This document shows positions 46,700 through 60,300 of a stretch of DNA of 64,000 nt, piece after piece. This DNA is from Antedon mediterranea. Its lineage: Eukaryota; Echinodermata; Crinoidea; Comatulida; Antedonidae. Location: the NCBI RefSeq assembly GCF_964355755.1, contig NC_092677.1, positions 18,446,101 through 18,510,100 of the forward strand, given 5' to 3'. A program made the translations under genes and the position numbers. The notes beneath the pieces are model-generated. The model was not told the DNA's origin. It did no database searches and saw only the letters and a list, made by a program, of their open reading frames with translations. Position 1 is the first letter of the stretch; the number at the start of each line of letters is the position of its first letter.

Positions 46700-48156
46700 A
46701 ATACACCATTGGGTATGGTTTATTTACATTCACTTACTAACTATATTTTAACTATTTTTGTATTTCCATAAATCTATGATAAATAAATGAAATATCTCGG
46801 CAGCTGATTCGGTATATCACTGAACCAACAAAAGATGATCGGATTATTGCTTTCATACAAGTGGAATTGCTACATCTTTATTTTGTTTGAAATAGACCAT
46901 CTTCAATAATTGGTCTGATGGCATCAAAATATACCTACATTAGAACAGAATACAAAATTGACAGCTTAGCTGATAACAAGCCCTCCACCTATGTTCCAAT
47001 ACAATAGACAGTTACAGAATTTAACAAAAATAAGCAAGAAATACGGTAGGCCATATTTTATTGCATTATTTTGGGGCTATACACTATAAAATATGAATTT
47101 TGTTTTTTAAAGAAACAATCTGTCGGAGTCAAGATTTTACACCCCACCCTCAGGATAAACCAGGGTCGAATCCAGGATTTGTGAAACGGGACAGAGAACT
47201 TATTAGCAATATTCTTGTAATTTACTTTTAAAAGGGCCATTATTTATTAAAACATGAAAAATAAATATTAATAAAATTAGACTTTGAATATATTTGTTGT
47301 AGTTTTAATCAACTTCCGTAGAAAAAAAACCTGGGAAAAAAATAAGGTTTTCACTTATAAAATGACAAAATAAATGGTTAAATTCAACTAAAAACCCATT
47401 GGCTGGCAGCCATTTTGACTATATTTTGTTTTGAAATACAGTTTTTTAGGTAAATACATTTTATTTTAAATCCAATTTTTGGTCAAAGTAGATAACAATT
47501 AGGTGACATTGAAATAGCATATTCAACAAAAACAATTTAAGAATTATTTTTTCAGGAGGACAATACATCTTTAAATAAAAACCATGTTCACAGAAAAACC
47601 CTTTCACAACACTCTGGAAACGAACCAGGACAGTTCGCATTTTACTAAGACTATTGCTAAGACTACTATGACATACCGTTTTTTTTTTCTTTTAAACAAA
47701 CGCCCCATATATATACACAGTATTGTATTACAACACACTTTGATCAGCAGTAGAATTCATTGACTTCTATGCTCTAAAATTGACCAAGCATTTTGTTACA
47801 ATTTTTTTTTCTCAATTTCTTCATATTAATACTGTTGTATTTTGTCATATATATTTATGTATTTATTTGATTATACACGTTACTATATTACATCCAAAGA
47901 AATAATCGTCTCCCCCGAATAAACGTTTCCCTAAAAACTCTTCTGAACAAAACGTTTATTCGAATAAATACGGTATCTGGTTTTATAATACTGTACAGTA
48001 TTAAAATGCACTTTACTCCCAACCCCATGGTCTTTACCATCCAGATAAGCCCACTATTGCACCTAACGATTCTTATAGGTAGCAATAGACGTCGGCTTAG
48101 TCATGCTGGAATATTATACATTGTTTATGGTGATATATTCAGATATTCAGATAATA
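46700..48156. other. Intergenic region between the convergent cytochrome b5 and channel genes
   Basis: No gene was recognised. The segment 47,320-47,560 is a copy of the dispersed repeat at 28,540-28,790. Confidence 0.45.
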
Positions 48157-48162
48157 TTTATT
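48157..48162 (-). terminator. PolyA signal candidate of the Deg/ENaC gene
   Basis: TTTATT on the plus strand is AATAAA on the gene strand, about 178 bases after the stop codon at 48,340-48,342. Confidence 0.4.
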
Positions 48163-48339
48163 TAGATAATAATGAATGAATATATACAAAATAGAAAAAA
48201 GATATTAAAGTGAACATAGATAAAGCAGTAATTGGTAGAAGTTATATTATGTATATATCATGAGGACGATCAAAGTTATATTTATCGAAACGTCGAGAAA
48301 CTCATAACCACCATACAAACATTCAAGCAATATATATTT

Positions 48340-51300
48340 TTATGTTATTGTTTTTTCCTGCTTTTTTGCAATATCACTAACGCGTGATGGTGATCTTTTT
48401 GACTCTTGCCATTTTCTGAACCAAAAGTCGAGGGCTTCCAAAAATGTTAACAAACTTGCACCAAAGAAAAGTCCTAAGGCGCCACCAATATCACCTATTG
48501 AAAACAAAGACATTGTGAAATCAAATTGATTGTTTTCGAGCTTCGGAGTCTCAATAGATTTAACTTCGTTTAAGAATTTCCACTTCAACATTATATGAAA
48601 TTACAGTTATTTATTTCTCATGGTATATTTAATAAACAAAAGTCATCTATACAGTAAAATTGAATTGCGATAATTGTTTACATAAATAAATAATAAATTT
48701 AATTTAGAATTAATATAGTGTTAGAAAAATTAATTTACTAAAAAAAAAAATGGCTTACAAATCAACGAAAACACATCATAATCTTCTTGTTCTGTGATTG
48801 TTTCTAATTCCAACGTTTTGTAGTACACCTCCATGTTAACCAGATTTGACCTAGAAAATCAAATCAAAAGTAACAAGAATTAAACGGGAATTAATATTTC
48901 ACTATAGTTATTGGTCTATAGTTGTTCTTAATATAATCACCTGATTTACTCTTAAAGACCCCTTCCCTGCAATTTTGGACGTTTTTTGGAAAATAATACA
49001 AATATATCACTTTAAAAACATTAAACCATGTCATTCCTTGTCTTAAATGTACGTTTTATGGTAAATTATGATAAAAAGTGAGAAACAATGCACTACCTAA
49101 GTAGCTCGCGGCGATCGACCTCTCGTGGACGGTCTCAGGCCTAGCCTAGCTAGGCTTAGTTTTGTAGGCCTAGCTGGTAAACATCGGTAACGTACGAACA
49201 TCGTACGCTAGCTATATACCTAGTCTGACGTTGTATAGTTGCTGCATTAATTGTCTTTCTATTTTTGCCAGACTCCGTTGATACAAATTGGGGAAAACCC
49301 AGTATTTTCGCTGAAAAGTTAGGAGTCTTCCATTTGTTTTGGCTTCACGATCGATCGAAAAGTGGGCGAATTACAGGTGAAAAACAACAATATCAATCCG
49401 CGCGCAATGCATTTTGGGATTTATAGCGGGCCGCTATAATTATTAAAATTGATTTATTTTTCACATTTTTAACCGTTTAAAGACGAAAAAAGTTATCGCA
49501 ATAGGACCATATAGTATTATTTTTACATTAAATATAGTTTGTGATCTTAAATTAGATCTAAAAAACGTAGGGAATGGGGCTTTAACATTAAAAATAGGCA
49601 CTAGAATAACAAGATCTTTAGTTACATGACCATGACACGGCATAGCATTAAAGCATATACTCAATAAGATATTGTTTTCGTTTTCTAGCATATTTAAGAT
49701 GTTCACCAGCCAAACCATCAAGTCCGGGTGATTTCCATTTTCCAGAGAGTTTATCAATGCAATTAGATACAAGATTAGAAGTGACATTTATACCAATCTC
49801 AGGCGGACAGTATTCTAGAGTCTCCTCTAAAAATCTTTATGAGTTGTGTTATCCACACAGTTAAACAAATGCTCATATTGTTTGGCCTAATGATTACATA
49901 GTCACCACTAACATTATCAATACCTTCATTATTAGCACTAGTGTCAAACATATGCTACACCTTCCCAAAAACCTTGGTAGTCCCTATCACTGAAAGATTG
50001 AGCTAATCAGCCCTCATTTATTGATTCTGTTTACATGTGCGTAACGCCAACTTAAAATGAGAACGAGAAATTTTCATACAATGAAACACAGGCCCATTTC
50101 TGGGGTTTTCGTTGTTATCCATAATAAAAAGGCTTCACGAGCAACAGAATGCAGATCAGAAACATAATCATTCTAGCCGGCCCGGCACAATAACTTAGAC
50201 CTAGATGGCTTCAAACATTCACTAGATGCACGTTTAAGGCAAGCAACAATATTGTTATACCGGTAATCAATAGCAAGACGGTGACACTCATTTGCTACAA
50301 TTAACATTGATACATGTTAGTGCATCAGTACAAATTTTAACATTACTAAGTAAATATTCAGTAATTGAGGCATAATAATCAATATCAGCACCTTTAACTT
50401 TAGCCCAGTTAACGTATTCATGTTTAAGCTTGGTTCCCACTAGAACGTAACGCAAGTACGTAAACGCAACGCAAGCGTTTTAACCAATGACAAGCGAAGT
50501 TATAGACAGTTAACAATCACAAGCGAATAAGCCATCGCTTGTGATTGGTCAATACGTCCTTGTGTTGCGTCGCTAGTGGGAATCACGCTTTAGATTCACT
50601 TTCATTGGAACCTTTAAAAGAGATAGCATATTCAAATAATAAGGGAAAATGATCAGATCCCCCAAAAATATCTACTTTAGTTACACAAGCATTAGCTCCA
50701 TAAGTGCACACAATATGATCCAACCAACTTGTGATTCATTGAGATTGACTTAAACATTAATGCACAGTTATCTGAATCAAAACCTAAGTAAGATAAATCT
50801 GACAGTATCAAATCGTTTTCAGAGACAAACTTTATCAGCTTTTTGGTGCTGTGAAATTCATTAATAATCGTTTGAATTTTACATAGATAATCAACAAACT
50901 CAATGAAATTATCAGCATTATTGTCATAGGGAAGATACACATTAATAAGAAGGGATACATGTGCTCCTTTTCCTATTGTGACCCCAATCAATATTTTATC
51001 ATTAAAATCAATGCAAGAGATAACATTCGATAACTTCTTTCTGTAAAAATGGCTACCCCACCATAAGGACGTCTCAATAGTAATCCATCAGAGCTGCAGA
51101 CCTGTCAGACACTAACACAATCAAAATCAACACATGAAAAGACATAAATAAACAATTCATCATCAGTAAGCCAATGCTCTTGTATGCATGGCTACAAAAT
51201 CATTGCATAAATCGTAAATCTCTTTTTTTTGCGAGATTTAAAGAACTTGCAGTTATAGGTAACACACCACAGCTTTTCATTCATCGGCATCAATGTCCTT

Positions 51301-54300
51301 AGTGGTTTTTAAATGCAATTTAATATCATCAGTGATGGTATCAGGAGACATGTTACCCAAGTAAAACTTGCATGGAGGAGGTGGTCTACCCTTGAGTGCA
51401 ATATTTACACCAGTTCCGCGTTTGTTTTTACTTTGGCGCTGGGAATGACGTTGGAATCTAAACCCATCTTCATCCTGAGAATCAGCACGATTTCCATCTG
51501 TCATCTTGCAGTATCGATGCATGATTCCGGTTTCTATCTGGCAGTACAGCAGAAGCATTATTAACACTCATTACGTGTAATTTCATCCGCCGATAGGAGG
51601 CTATTGAATCTTTTGGTTGAAGGGAGTATTCTCCCTTTCGTCTGCTCATGACCGCCTTACTACCAATATGTTGCTTAGCAACTGCTTGAGCAAACGATTT
51701 GGGACAATCATCACATTAGTTAAGTCCAATTTGGAATTATTTGAATGTATTGTTGTACTTGCTTAGAAATATCATTTCTTTGACTAGCAGCATAGGCAAT
51801 GTCGAACCACTTATAAGTTAGTTTTTAGCTTTATTTTAGTTATAGTTGATATTCTATTGTAGTGTGTTATAAAATAATAATCATAGTTGACCATCACAGG
51901 TACAGGGAACATTGCTATTGAAGACAAAATGATTCAATAGAATCAATATTTACGGTATGTTTTTAAAAATCCATTTTCGGTAGCGATCGATCAAAGACCA
52001 TTTTCAGAAATGTTTTTTTTGTGGATCAATGTTTAATTGCAATTTCGCAGTCACGATCTCATTTTGCAAGACAAATAAAATGCAGAGTGTGCTCCATTAT
52101 GTACATTTACTGATTATGAAGATTGGAATATACACGTTGAGAAAATGATTATGACTGTCATGAATAAGACAATTTATTAAGTAGATATTGTATATATTTT
52201 ATAACTACAGTATTTTCTTGTTAATACAAAAATATTTTTTTTAAATTTATTTTGTATTTATTCAATTTCTGCCATATACATAAATAAAGAAGACAAAACA
52301 ATTATAAAAGGAGGCACGGAAAGACCAAACAGGTGCTAAACACCTATGCTAGTTGGTCAACCCAGAACAGAGAAAATTAAATAAATTACGTTCTACAATA
52401 AAAGCATCGACAAGAAAGCGACCAACTACACACATTTTTAATATCAAAATTATTTAAAAAATAAATATTGAGATAATTAATCTTAAACTCGTGTTCATTT
52501 AAGTAAATGATTCCGATTTCTATCACAATTAAACATGTTTTTTTAGTGTATTCGCAATTAACAGTCACGATTTCAATTTGACTTAGATATCTCAATCCCA
52601 AACGAACGCCACTCTAACATTTTGCTATGGAACACTCATACTGTACATACTACAAACCTTATGGTTTCAATACTGTGATCTTTAAACGGTATTTTTCTTT
52701 AAAGTTTTTAAAATTACTTTAAAATGGCTATGCACCATAATACTATGGTATGATTTTTGCGGTTTATGCTTAAAAATACTTTTATTAATTTAATTTATTG
52801 TTATAGCATAATACATTAAAACATATCAATGCATTGATAAAAGGTTGAAATGTAAAAGAAAAACAAGTTTAACTCGATGAACTTATATATAGAATATAGA
52901 ATTAAGCACTGATGAGATAATAAAGTCTTTCGATTGTGATCAATAAACTCTAATTTAGTGATTTGCAGTAATAATTTAATACGATTTACTTTTGTAGGTA
53001 CCTTACCTCATGTAATCAACTGCCAGTTCAGTTCCTTGTCGAAAAGTCAATACTTTCTCCGCAATCATAAATGTAAGGTTGCGAGTGTCGTTGTAAAACA
53101 GGCTAACATATGTCGACGACGTAAAATTAAGAAATCCAGTAAGATTCTTTCTGTCAAACTGGATGAGCTCATCAAGACTGTTCCAAAACCTAAAGTTCAC
53201 ATCACTATTGCCAGTCAATGCCATAACATTGACAATGTCAGTCTTCACCATTATGCTAATTGCTGATCCCCATTCCGTTGTTATGTTATCAATGTGATTC
53301 AATTCGTAGTATACCTCATTGCATATCGAGCGTACTATGCCTGCTACTATATCTTCCGCCAATTGTGTTAGATACTTTTTGAAACTATTCCCATCCGTAC
53401 TTAAGTAATTCAAAATCTTCTGAACTGCCATGTCAAGTAAAGTGATACCATCAAAACCAGTGTCAATTGATCTCAAAAATTCTTTCCTGAATAATACCAA
53501 GTGAAAAATACATCTAATTTGTCATTAATATCATAATTAATTATATATAATTGTATATAAATCCAAAGGCAAAATTCTGAAAAAAAATGACAATGATGGG
53601 TGTATGTGGCTGGATCTCAATAGAGATAAAAAAAAAGCGAAAGGCTAAATTAAAAGGATAAAATAAAACAGCCAGACTAAGTCTTGAGTAGAGAGCTTGT
53701 TCATCTGTGTTGCTTAATCGAACAACGCGGGACTTAGCGAAACGTATTTGCATTACAAATAATAAGATAGATTTGGCTAAATTTATCAATATCCCAGTTA
53801 ACACATCGAAGAGACAGAACCCGGACATTGGATCTGTTTCTACTAACTGGAGAATGATGCTGGTCTAGGCCTACCCTCATGCAATCATGAATTCAGAAAG
53901 ACACTGAACTGTCACTGATCTTTCAGCACACTGAACCCAGATTTCTGATTTGTAAGCAAGCGTAGATACGTTACGATAATATTGTGTTCTTGTCTCGACA
54001 GTCCACTATTAACTTACCATATCTCATCACCTAATCCACGGGCAGAATATTCATATTTTTTCATGATTTCGAGGGTCAACGGAACTACTGCTGACGGAAA
54101 AACGGAATACGACGATGCGTAACTATATTGTTCTGATGTACATGGGTAAGTACAGGAATTGCATACTTGAAATCTCGACTCAATAAATTTTTCTGAAATA
54201 AAAATAAAACCATTGAACAAATACCTAAATATCGGCTGATTCGTGGATTACTTTCGGTATAATTGAATGATGCTTGGTTGAATTAAGGAAAGCGAAGTAT

Positions 54301-57300
54301 TTACTTTAGAGGATATCGTTTATTTTGACTATGTTAGTGAATTGGTAGATTAATTATCAGGCATGTTTATTTAGTTAGTTGATTGATTGATTGATTGGTA
54401 GATAATCATAGATATAATATTTACCATACTCCACTTGGTAACAATTTGTTAGTGCAAACGGACTACAAAGAGAATAATTATTTTCTGAAAGAGAAAACAG
54501 GTATAATTATAAATGCAAACGAAGTTATAAAGAATACTTCATTTTTCACGCTGCTGCTCTAGCCCGCTACGTCCCATTAGGACTACTCAATCAGAAGCTA
54601 AAGCAAGCAGCAGTTATAGTTCTAAGGACAGACAGTAAAATAACTATTATGTGACAATAAAATGACACATTCAAAAACATTTGTAATAAAAAATATTTTT
54701 CAATAAGCGAGCAGCGTTTTTTGTAAGAAATATTTCTTGTTCTAATTATAGAAGATTCAAATTTCAAGCCGTCGTTACTCTGAATGAATACAGTGAATGA
54801 AAACAAAAACGTTGTCCTACTCGAGGTATAGTATGTCTTGCAATGGCAACGTCGATACATTTCTTCAGCTTCGCAGTCAAGAAAGCATTTAGATTGAGAA
54901 TAGTTCATATCTGGATTACAGTCATTCGATCGCTCTAGTATTGTTTTCTGAAATTCAAAATTTAGAAAATGGATAATGCTGTGACAAAACTCAGGAATTA
55001 AGAAAGCATTGTTATTTACAAGATCTCCAAATATAATGTCGATTGGCCCCGTGGTTGAGGCAAGAGGAACAATTGAACATTTTCCAATGCTCCCCTCAGC
55101 CATGATTCCGGTAGAAAACAGATCTTCTTGGATAAAAACTTAAAGTGGAGGTCCAGTATACACATGTGGTTCATGGTAGAGGTGGTTACATCGTGTCCAA
55201 TTCATAAAAAAAAAAAAAATCTTTACAGGACAATTGGTGGCACCAGAGGAACTATTTGAAGTTTAATATGCTATTTAACACATGGGTTTACTAATCAGAG
55301 GTATGCATTGTCAGTAACTAAGTGGACCAGAAAGTACACGATCACACAAAGTAGAATAGAAATGCAGATGTAAGGCCATAAATACTTTAAAACTTAACAA
55401 AGATGAGGAATGAGAAATGAAAGAGCAATGATGATAATTATAATCACAATCTCGATAAAACGGAAATGTCAATAAAAAATGAGGGATAAATAAAGAATGA
55501 TTAGGCCTACTACTAATTAATTATTTAAACAAAATGAAGCATGGGTATACCTTGTGTTTTGTTATGGCTATGGCCGAATGCATTCCAGGAGCCAATTGGA
55601 TCCTTGTTGCGGTCTGACAGTCCGGTAACACGTTCAGTGGATGAATCATAACGGCAAAGCCGATGCTTTCTCGTGGGGCAGAAACATATTGGGCTGCTTG
55701 AGCATTTAGTATTAACTTTAAACCATGCCCAGCACCTGATGAAATAATTACAAATACGTCAGAATATTCCCTAATAATAAGGCCTAACAAACCTAGTATT
55801 TTCTCTCAAATATTAATTGTAAAGCTCTTAAATACATGCTAATTTATTTCGTCCTTCTTCGAGAACGGATTCTAATGTGAACAACACAAGATTATGCATA
55901 GTCGATTGAATCAACACTTCACATTCACTATGCCTGTATTAGTGTAGGCTGGTATGTCGTTTATATGAATGTCGTGTATATTTTTTGTTAAAAGCAAACT
56001 TTGACTTTATTTCATATCTTGATAATATAAGGAATGAAAAAAAATATGTTGCCATTTTTTCAAAAGACATTTAAAGGACCAAATTCAAGATGGCCGCCAA
56101 CATTCAAATAACCCTATTAAAAATCAGAATATCACCAATAATACAAATTATGAATGTGGAACAAGTCTGTTTTGATGGTATTACTGTACCCATTATACAA
56201 TACTAACTATGTAAAGCGATAATCTGTCGGCCATCTTGGATTTCAAAATGGCCACCACTAAAAATTAAATTCTTTAAATAATTTTTTTTAAATATGTGTG
56301 CATAAATTGTTGTTTGTACACAATGTTCTAAAATTGTCACTTCTCACAGGATTGTAAATTGTAAATATAAGGCTGTCTAAGGTTGTCAATGTCCTCTATA
56401 TAACAGATATATAATACCCCACTATGACTATTAGATTAAATAATCGTTCAAAGTTGGAGTTGCAAAAGTATGGAACAACTTAACAATTTATATCAAATAT
56501 TCAACAACAATTACGTCTAACTAGAGGGTTAGACCTCTAGTTCGCTTGCTCCCCTCTCGGAAGTGTAAACGAAGGTTCTCGGAATGATGACTCGGGTAAA
56601 AAGGTTTTAGAAGGACGTTCTCCTTGTACGTTTTCTGTCGGTTACCATTATTGAAAATGCTTGGCATTCGAAAAACTAAACCTACTCTGTTTCACAGTGT
56701 CTTAGATGATTAATAACATTTTAAAGTATAGTGTTTATTGTTTTATAGGGCGGAGGTGGGGAGGCAGAGTTCATTTGAGGGAGATGCTTATTCGAGGTAT
56801 TTTTTAGTTTTAATAAGAAGGAAGATGTTTTAGACGGCTTGCAATATGGGCCCTAATGGGACACAGATAGCCTGCAGTTATTCCTGCCAGCTTACTCAAT
56901 AAAACTCGGCTATCGGGATTTTATTTTTTAACTACTGTACCTTCACACGCGCGGTCCGATCCGAAAATAAACAAAAAACTAAAATAGCAAGGTGAAGCTG
57001 TGAACTAATCGTGAACTCGGAAATTACTTTGACCGCGTACAATTGAAATTGACTTGAAAATCTACCGATGAATCAGAAATTTTGTTTTAAAACTCTTTAT
57101 AATATATTATATTCCTAAGATAGAAATATGGAACAAAATCGTAATAGTGAAAACTGTTTTACATTTCGCGGTACACCTAAGATAGTTCAGGTAGGTATCC
57201 AAGGCAGAAATTTGTTTCAAAGTTTTTCCATTGTGCTCGCCTATGTCAGAATTAACCATAATTTATATATAGATTCTAAATTACAGATCTCATTTCTTTT

Positions 57301-60300
57301 CATGAAACTGAAACTTGACAGGAGACAGGACCACAATATAAACATTTATACTTTATTGTGAAATCCTGTATAAATATGTTAAATAATAAATGCGTTATTG
57401 CTATGTAATTCAATGTCTGAACCTTCAGGGCCATAGTCACCAGTATGGTTGGTAAGTTTTCAACCTGTCAACTTTTGGCAGAAGCTTGAAGGAAATACAG
57501 ATACAGCTCTGCCTATAAATAACCTTGTAAATGAATGAACTCTTACTTCTCATCTTCTACAATCTCAACCAATTTCATTAGATATGTACCCCCTACAGAC
57601 AGACCAGCATTATACACTGGTTTGATGAGTGAACATGGTTGTGGTATAAAAACTCATGTACTAGGGAAAGACAAGAATGCTTGGTGATGACTCTTGCCCG
57701 AGATGAGTTGAGGTGGACAGAGATGACATCAAAAAGCAATTATTATGTCGACCCGGTGAACTATATGGCTTTTGGACATGTATCATTGTGAAAATAGTGT
57801 TGAGGCAAGTGCTTTCGTGTTGAAACTGAACTTGTATTACCTATACAACCAGTGACACAAATATCTTAAATGGAAAACATCTCTAAAGGACAGAAGCACA
57901 CTAATTCTGCTTTCTCTCTACAACTTGCTTCTACAAATGCAGACAGAGAAAGAGATTCTAAGTTAAGTATCATTTTGTTTGAATGAGGCTGATCATAAAG
58001 ATATTAACTTGAATACAGAGAGTCGACGAAATCTAAATGATGTGGTTAAACTATATCCCTATATATGTATATGAGAGGACATGTATATGTGGGACTTGCT
58101 GGATTTACATCTATTTATCAGGGTCATTGAGCGTGGTATCATTGGAATAACACAAATTAATGATTTCATCAGAGTTGGCAAATCTAGTTAACATTTAAAG
58201 AGAGATGATATCCCGATTAATGAAGAATGCTGCAATTCGCACAAAGGTTGGCCATGGCATGATGAAATTGGACAGGAAATGTTTGAGGCATTGGTAAAAG
58301 TCTTGTAGAAGGCAAACTGTCTATATGGGATCCTAAGAAAAAGACGAATATTGGCAAAAAAAATATATATGACGGTGAATACAGGTGACAAACTGATCAA
58401 AGTAAAAGAGGACTCCTATAGAGATTATTTGCCGGTGAAATGAGATATTTCAGTTATTTTTCCAATTTGTTTCTGAACAAGGTTGTTGGGAACGCAGATC
58501 AGTCTGTGGAAGTTTGATGGATACAGTAGTAGAGAACGAAGGAAGGTCAACTTACTGTATCGCATTCAAGATTAGAAATATTTCATTGAAGGACTTTGGC
58601 AGAGTTAGTTTAGTTGTCATTTAACTGAAGAAGTTTATGAGATGTTTTAATATGAAGAAGTGTACTGTCAGTACTGTAGACCTCCTGATGGTCAACATGT
58701 TGTGTTAATCACCATGTTGTTGTTATAAGCATATCATTTTGTGTATTTCAATCTAATTTTATTTAACTTATACAAGTTTTAAGAAATTTAACCCATTTTT
58801 AAAAAATGGCGGCCATTTTAAAATTCAAAATGGCCGCCATTTTGTGTTAATCACCAATGTTGTTGTCATAGGCCTATCATTTTATGTGATTTCAATCAAC
58901 GTCATAACTTGCACATGTTTTAATAAGAAATTTAATCCATTTTTTAAAAATGGCGGCCATTTTGAAATTCAAAATGTCAGAATACTAATGAATATAGATT
59001 TATAATAATTCTTATATAGCAGAGAACCCATATGAACTTAAAATATTATTCATAATGGGTGTTACTTTGCCCAATATGGTACATTTATTGGATATTTTAC
59101 GTATTGGCGGCCATCTTGGATTTGACACCCTTAAGCTTTTAAAAAAAAATGGCAACATATTTTTTTCATTACTTTACATCCTAAAGACACTAAATCAGCT
59201 GGAATTTTGCTTTTAACAAAAAAAATTACACGAAATTACATTGTGGCCTACACTATATATACAGTAATGCAATTTCTGACAATCAAGCTTTATTGTTTGG
59301 TAAATGATGATAAGTGAAGTCTATTACACAACTTGTAATGTTAATTGAAATTCGATATTTATTAAAGTGCAATGCCAAGATCCAGTAGCTTGTCACAATT
59401 GTCACATGACAGTCACAGAATCAATAGCTAATTATAGTACTGTATTAAAGTCTGACAATTTACATTCGAAAACACGGGTACCCTTATTAGGCCTAAATCT
59501 AAAACGGACTTTCAGTATGAATGAGTAAACCGATGTATAGTACGGTACTTTTTAAAATTTGTTTTATTGTATAGTATAGTACCTACCATAGTGCATGCAG
59601 ACAAATGAGAATCATAGAGAACATTCATAGAGAATTTCTAAGATCAGTTTTTTTTTAATTTAATACATTTTTACATGTATTCATACATTTTCTTACGATT
59701 TATAATTTTTGTATTGTAAAATTTTACGGTTTCAGCCTTCTGGCTATTGGTGGCATTGTCTTTTTTGACAAGGTTTTGTTTTATGTACAGTGTTTTCATG
59801 ATTTTAATTCTTCTTATAATATTTAGTTAAGTTAAGTCACTATAGTAAGAGGGCAGTAATAATATTGTTTATCAATTTCGCCCAAAATATAATAAAAGTA
59901 AAATAATAGCATACCGACAAAGAAAATAATTATAATACAAAATAAAAACACGTTGTTAGTATTTAGACAAACTGATTAAAATATAAAAATACAGATTCGG
60001 TGTACAATAAACGAAATAAAATTCAAACATGATAGTTCAATATAATAAAAAATAACTCACCTCTATCTTTGATCCATCGCTGATCAGACTCGTCCACAGT
60101 AAATTGAAAACAGAACCCGTAACTTGTTATAACGGGCTTAAAATTGCTTAAATTGCACTCTTTATTTTTAAATCGACACCTAGAATTCGTATAGTTTGTG
60201 TTATTCTTAAGGCCAAATCAGAGAGCATCGTACGATGACGCCCGACAAAACGTCTTGACTCGTCGGCGCTGTCTGAGATGAATCTTGTCGTCGTGAGAAC

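Noticed and set aside
54591-55103. 170-codon minus-strand frame taken as one exon
   Set aside because: Only 54,821-54,947 fits the channel family and the phases of its neighbours. The rest is intron, including a dispersed repeat.
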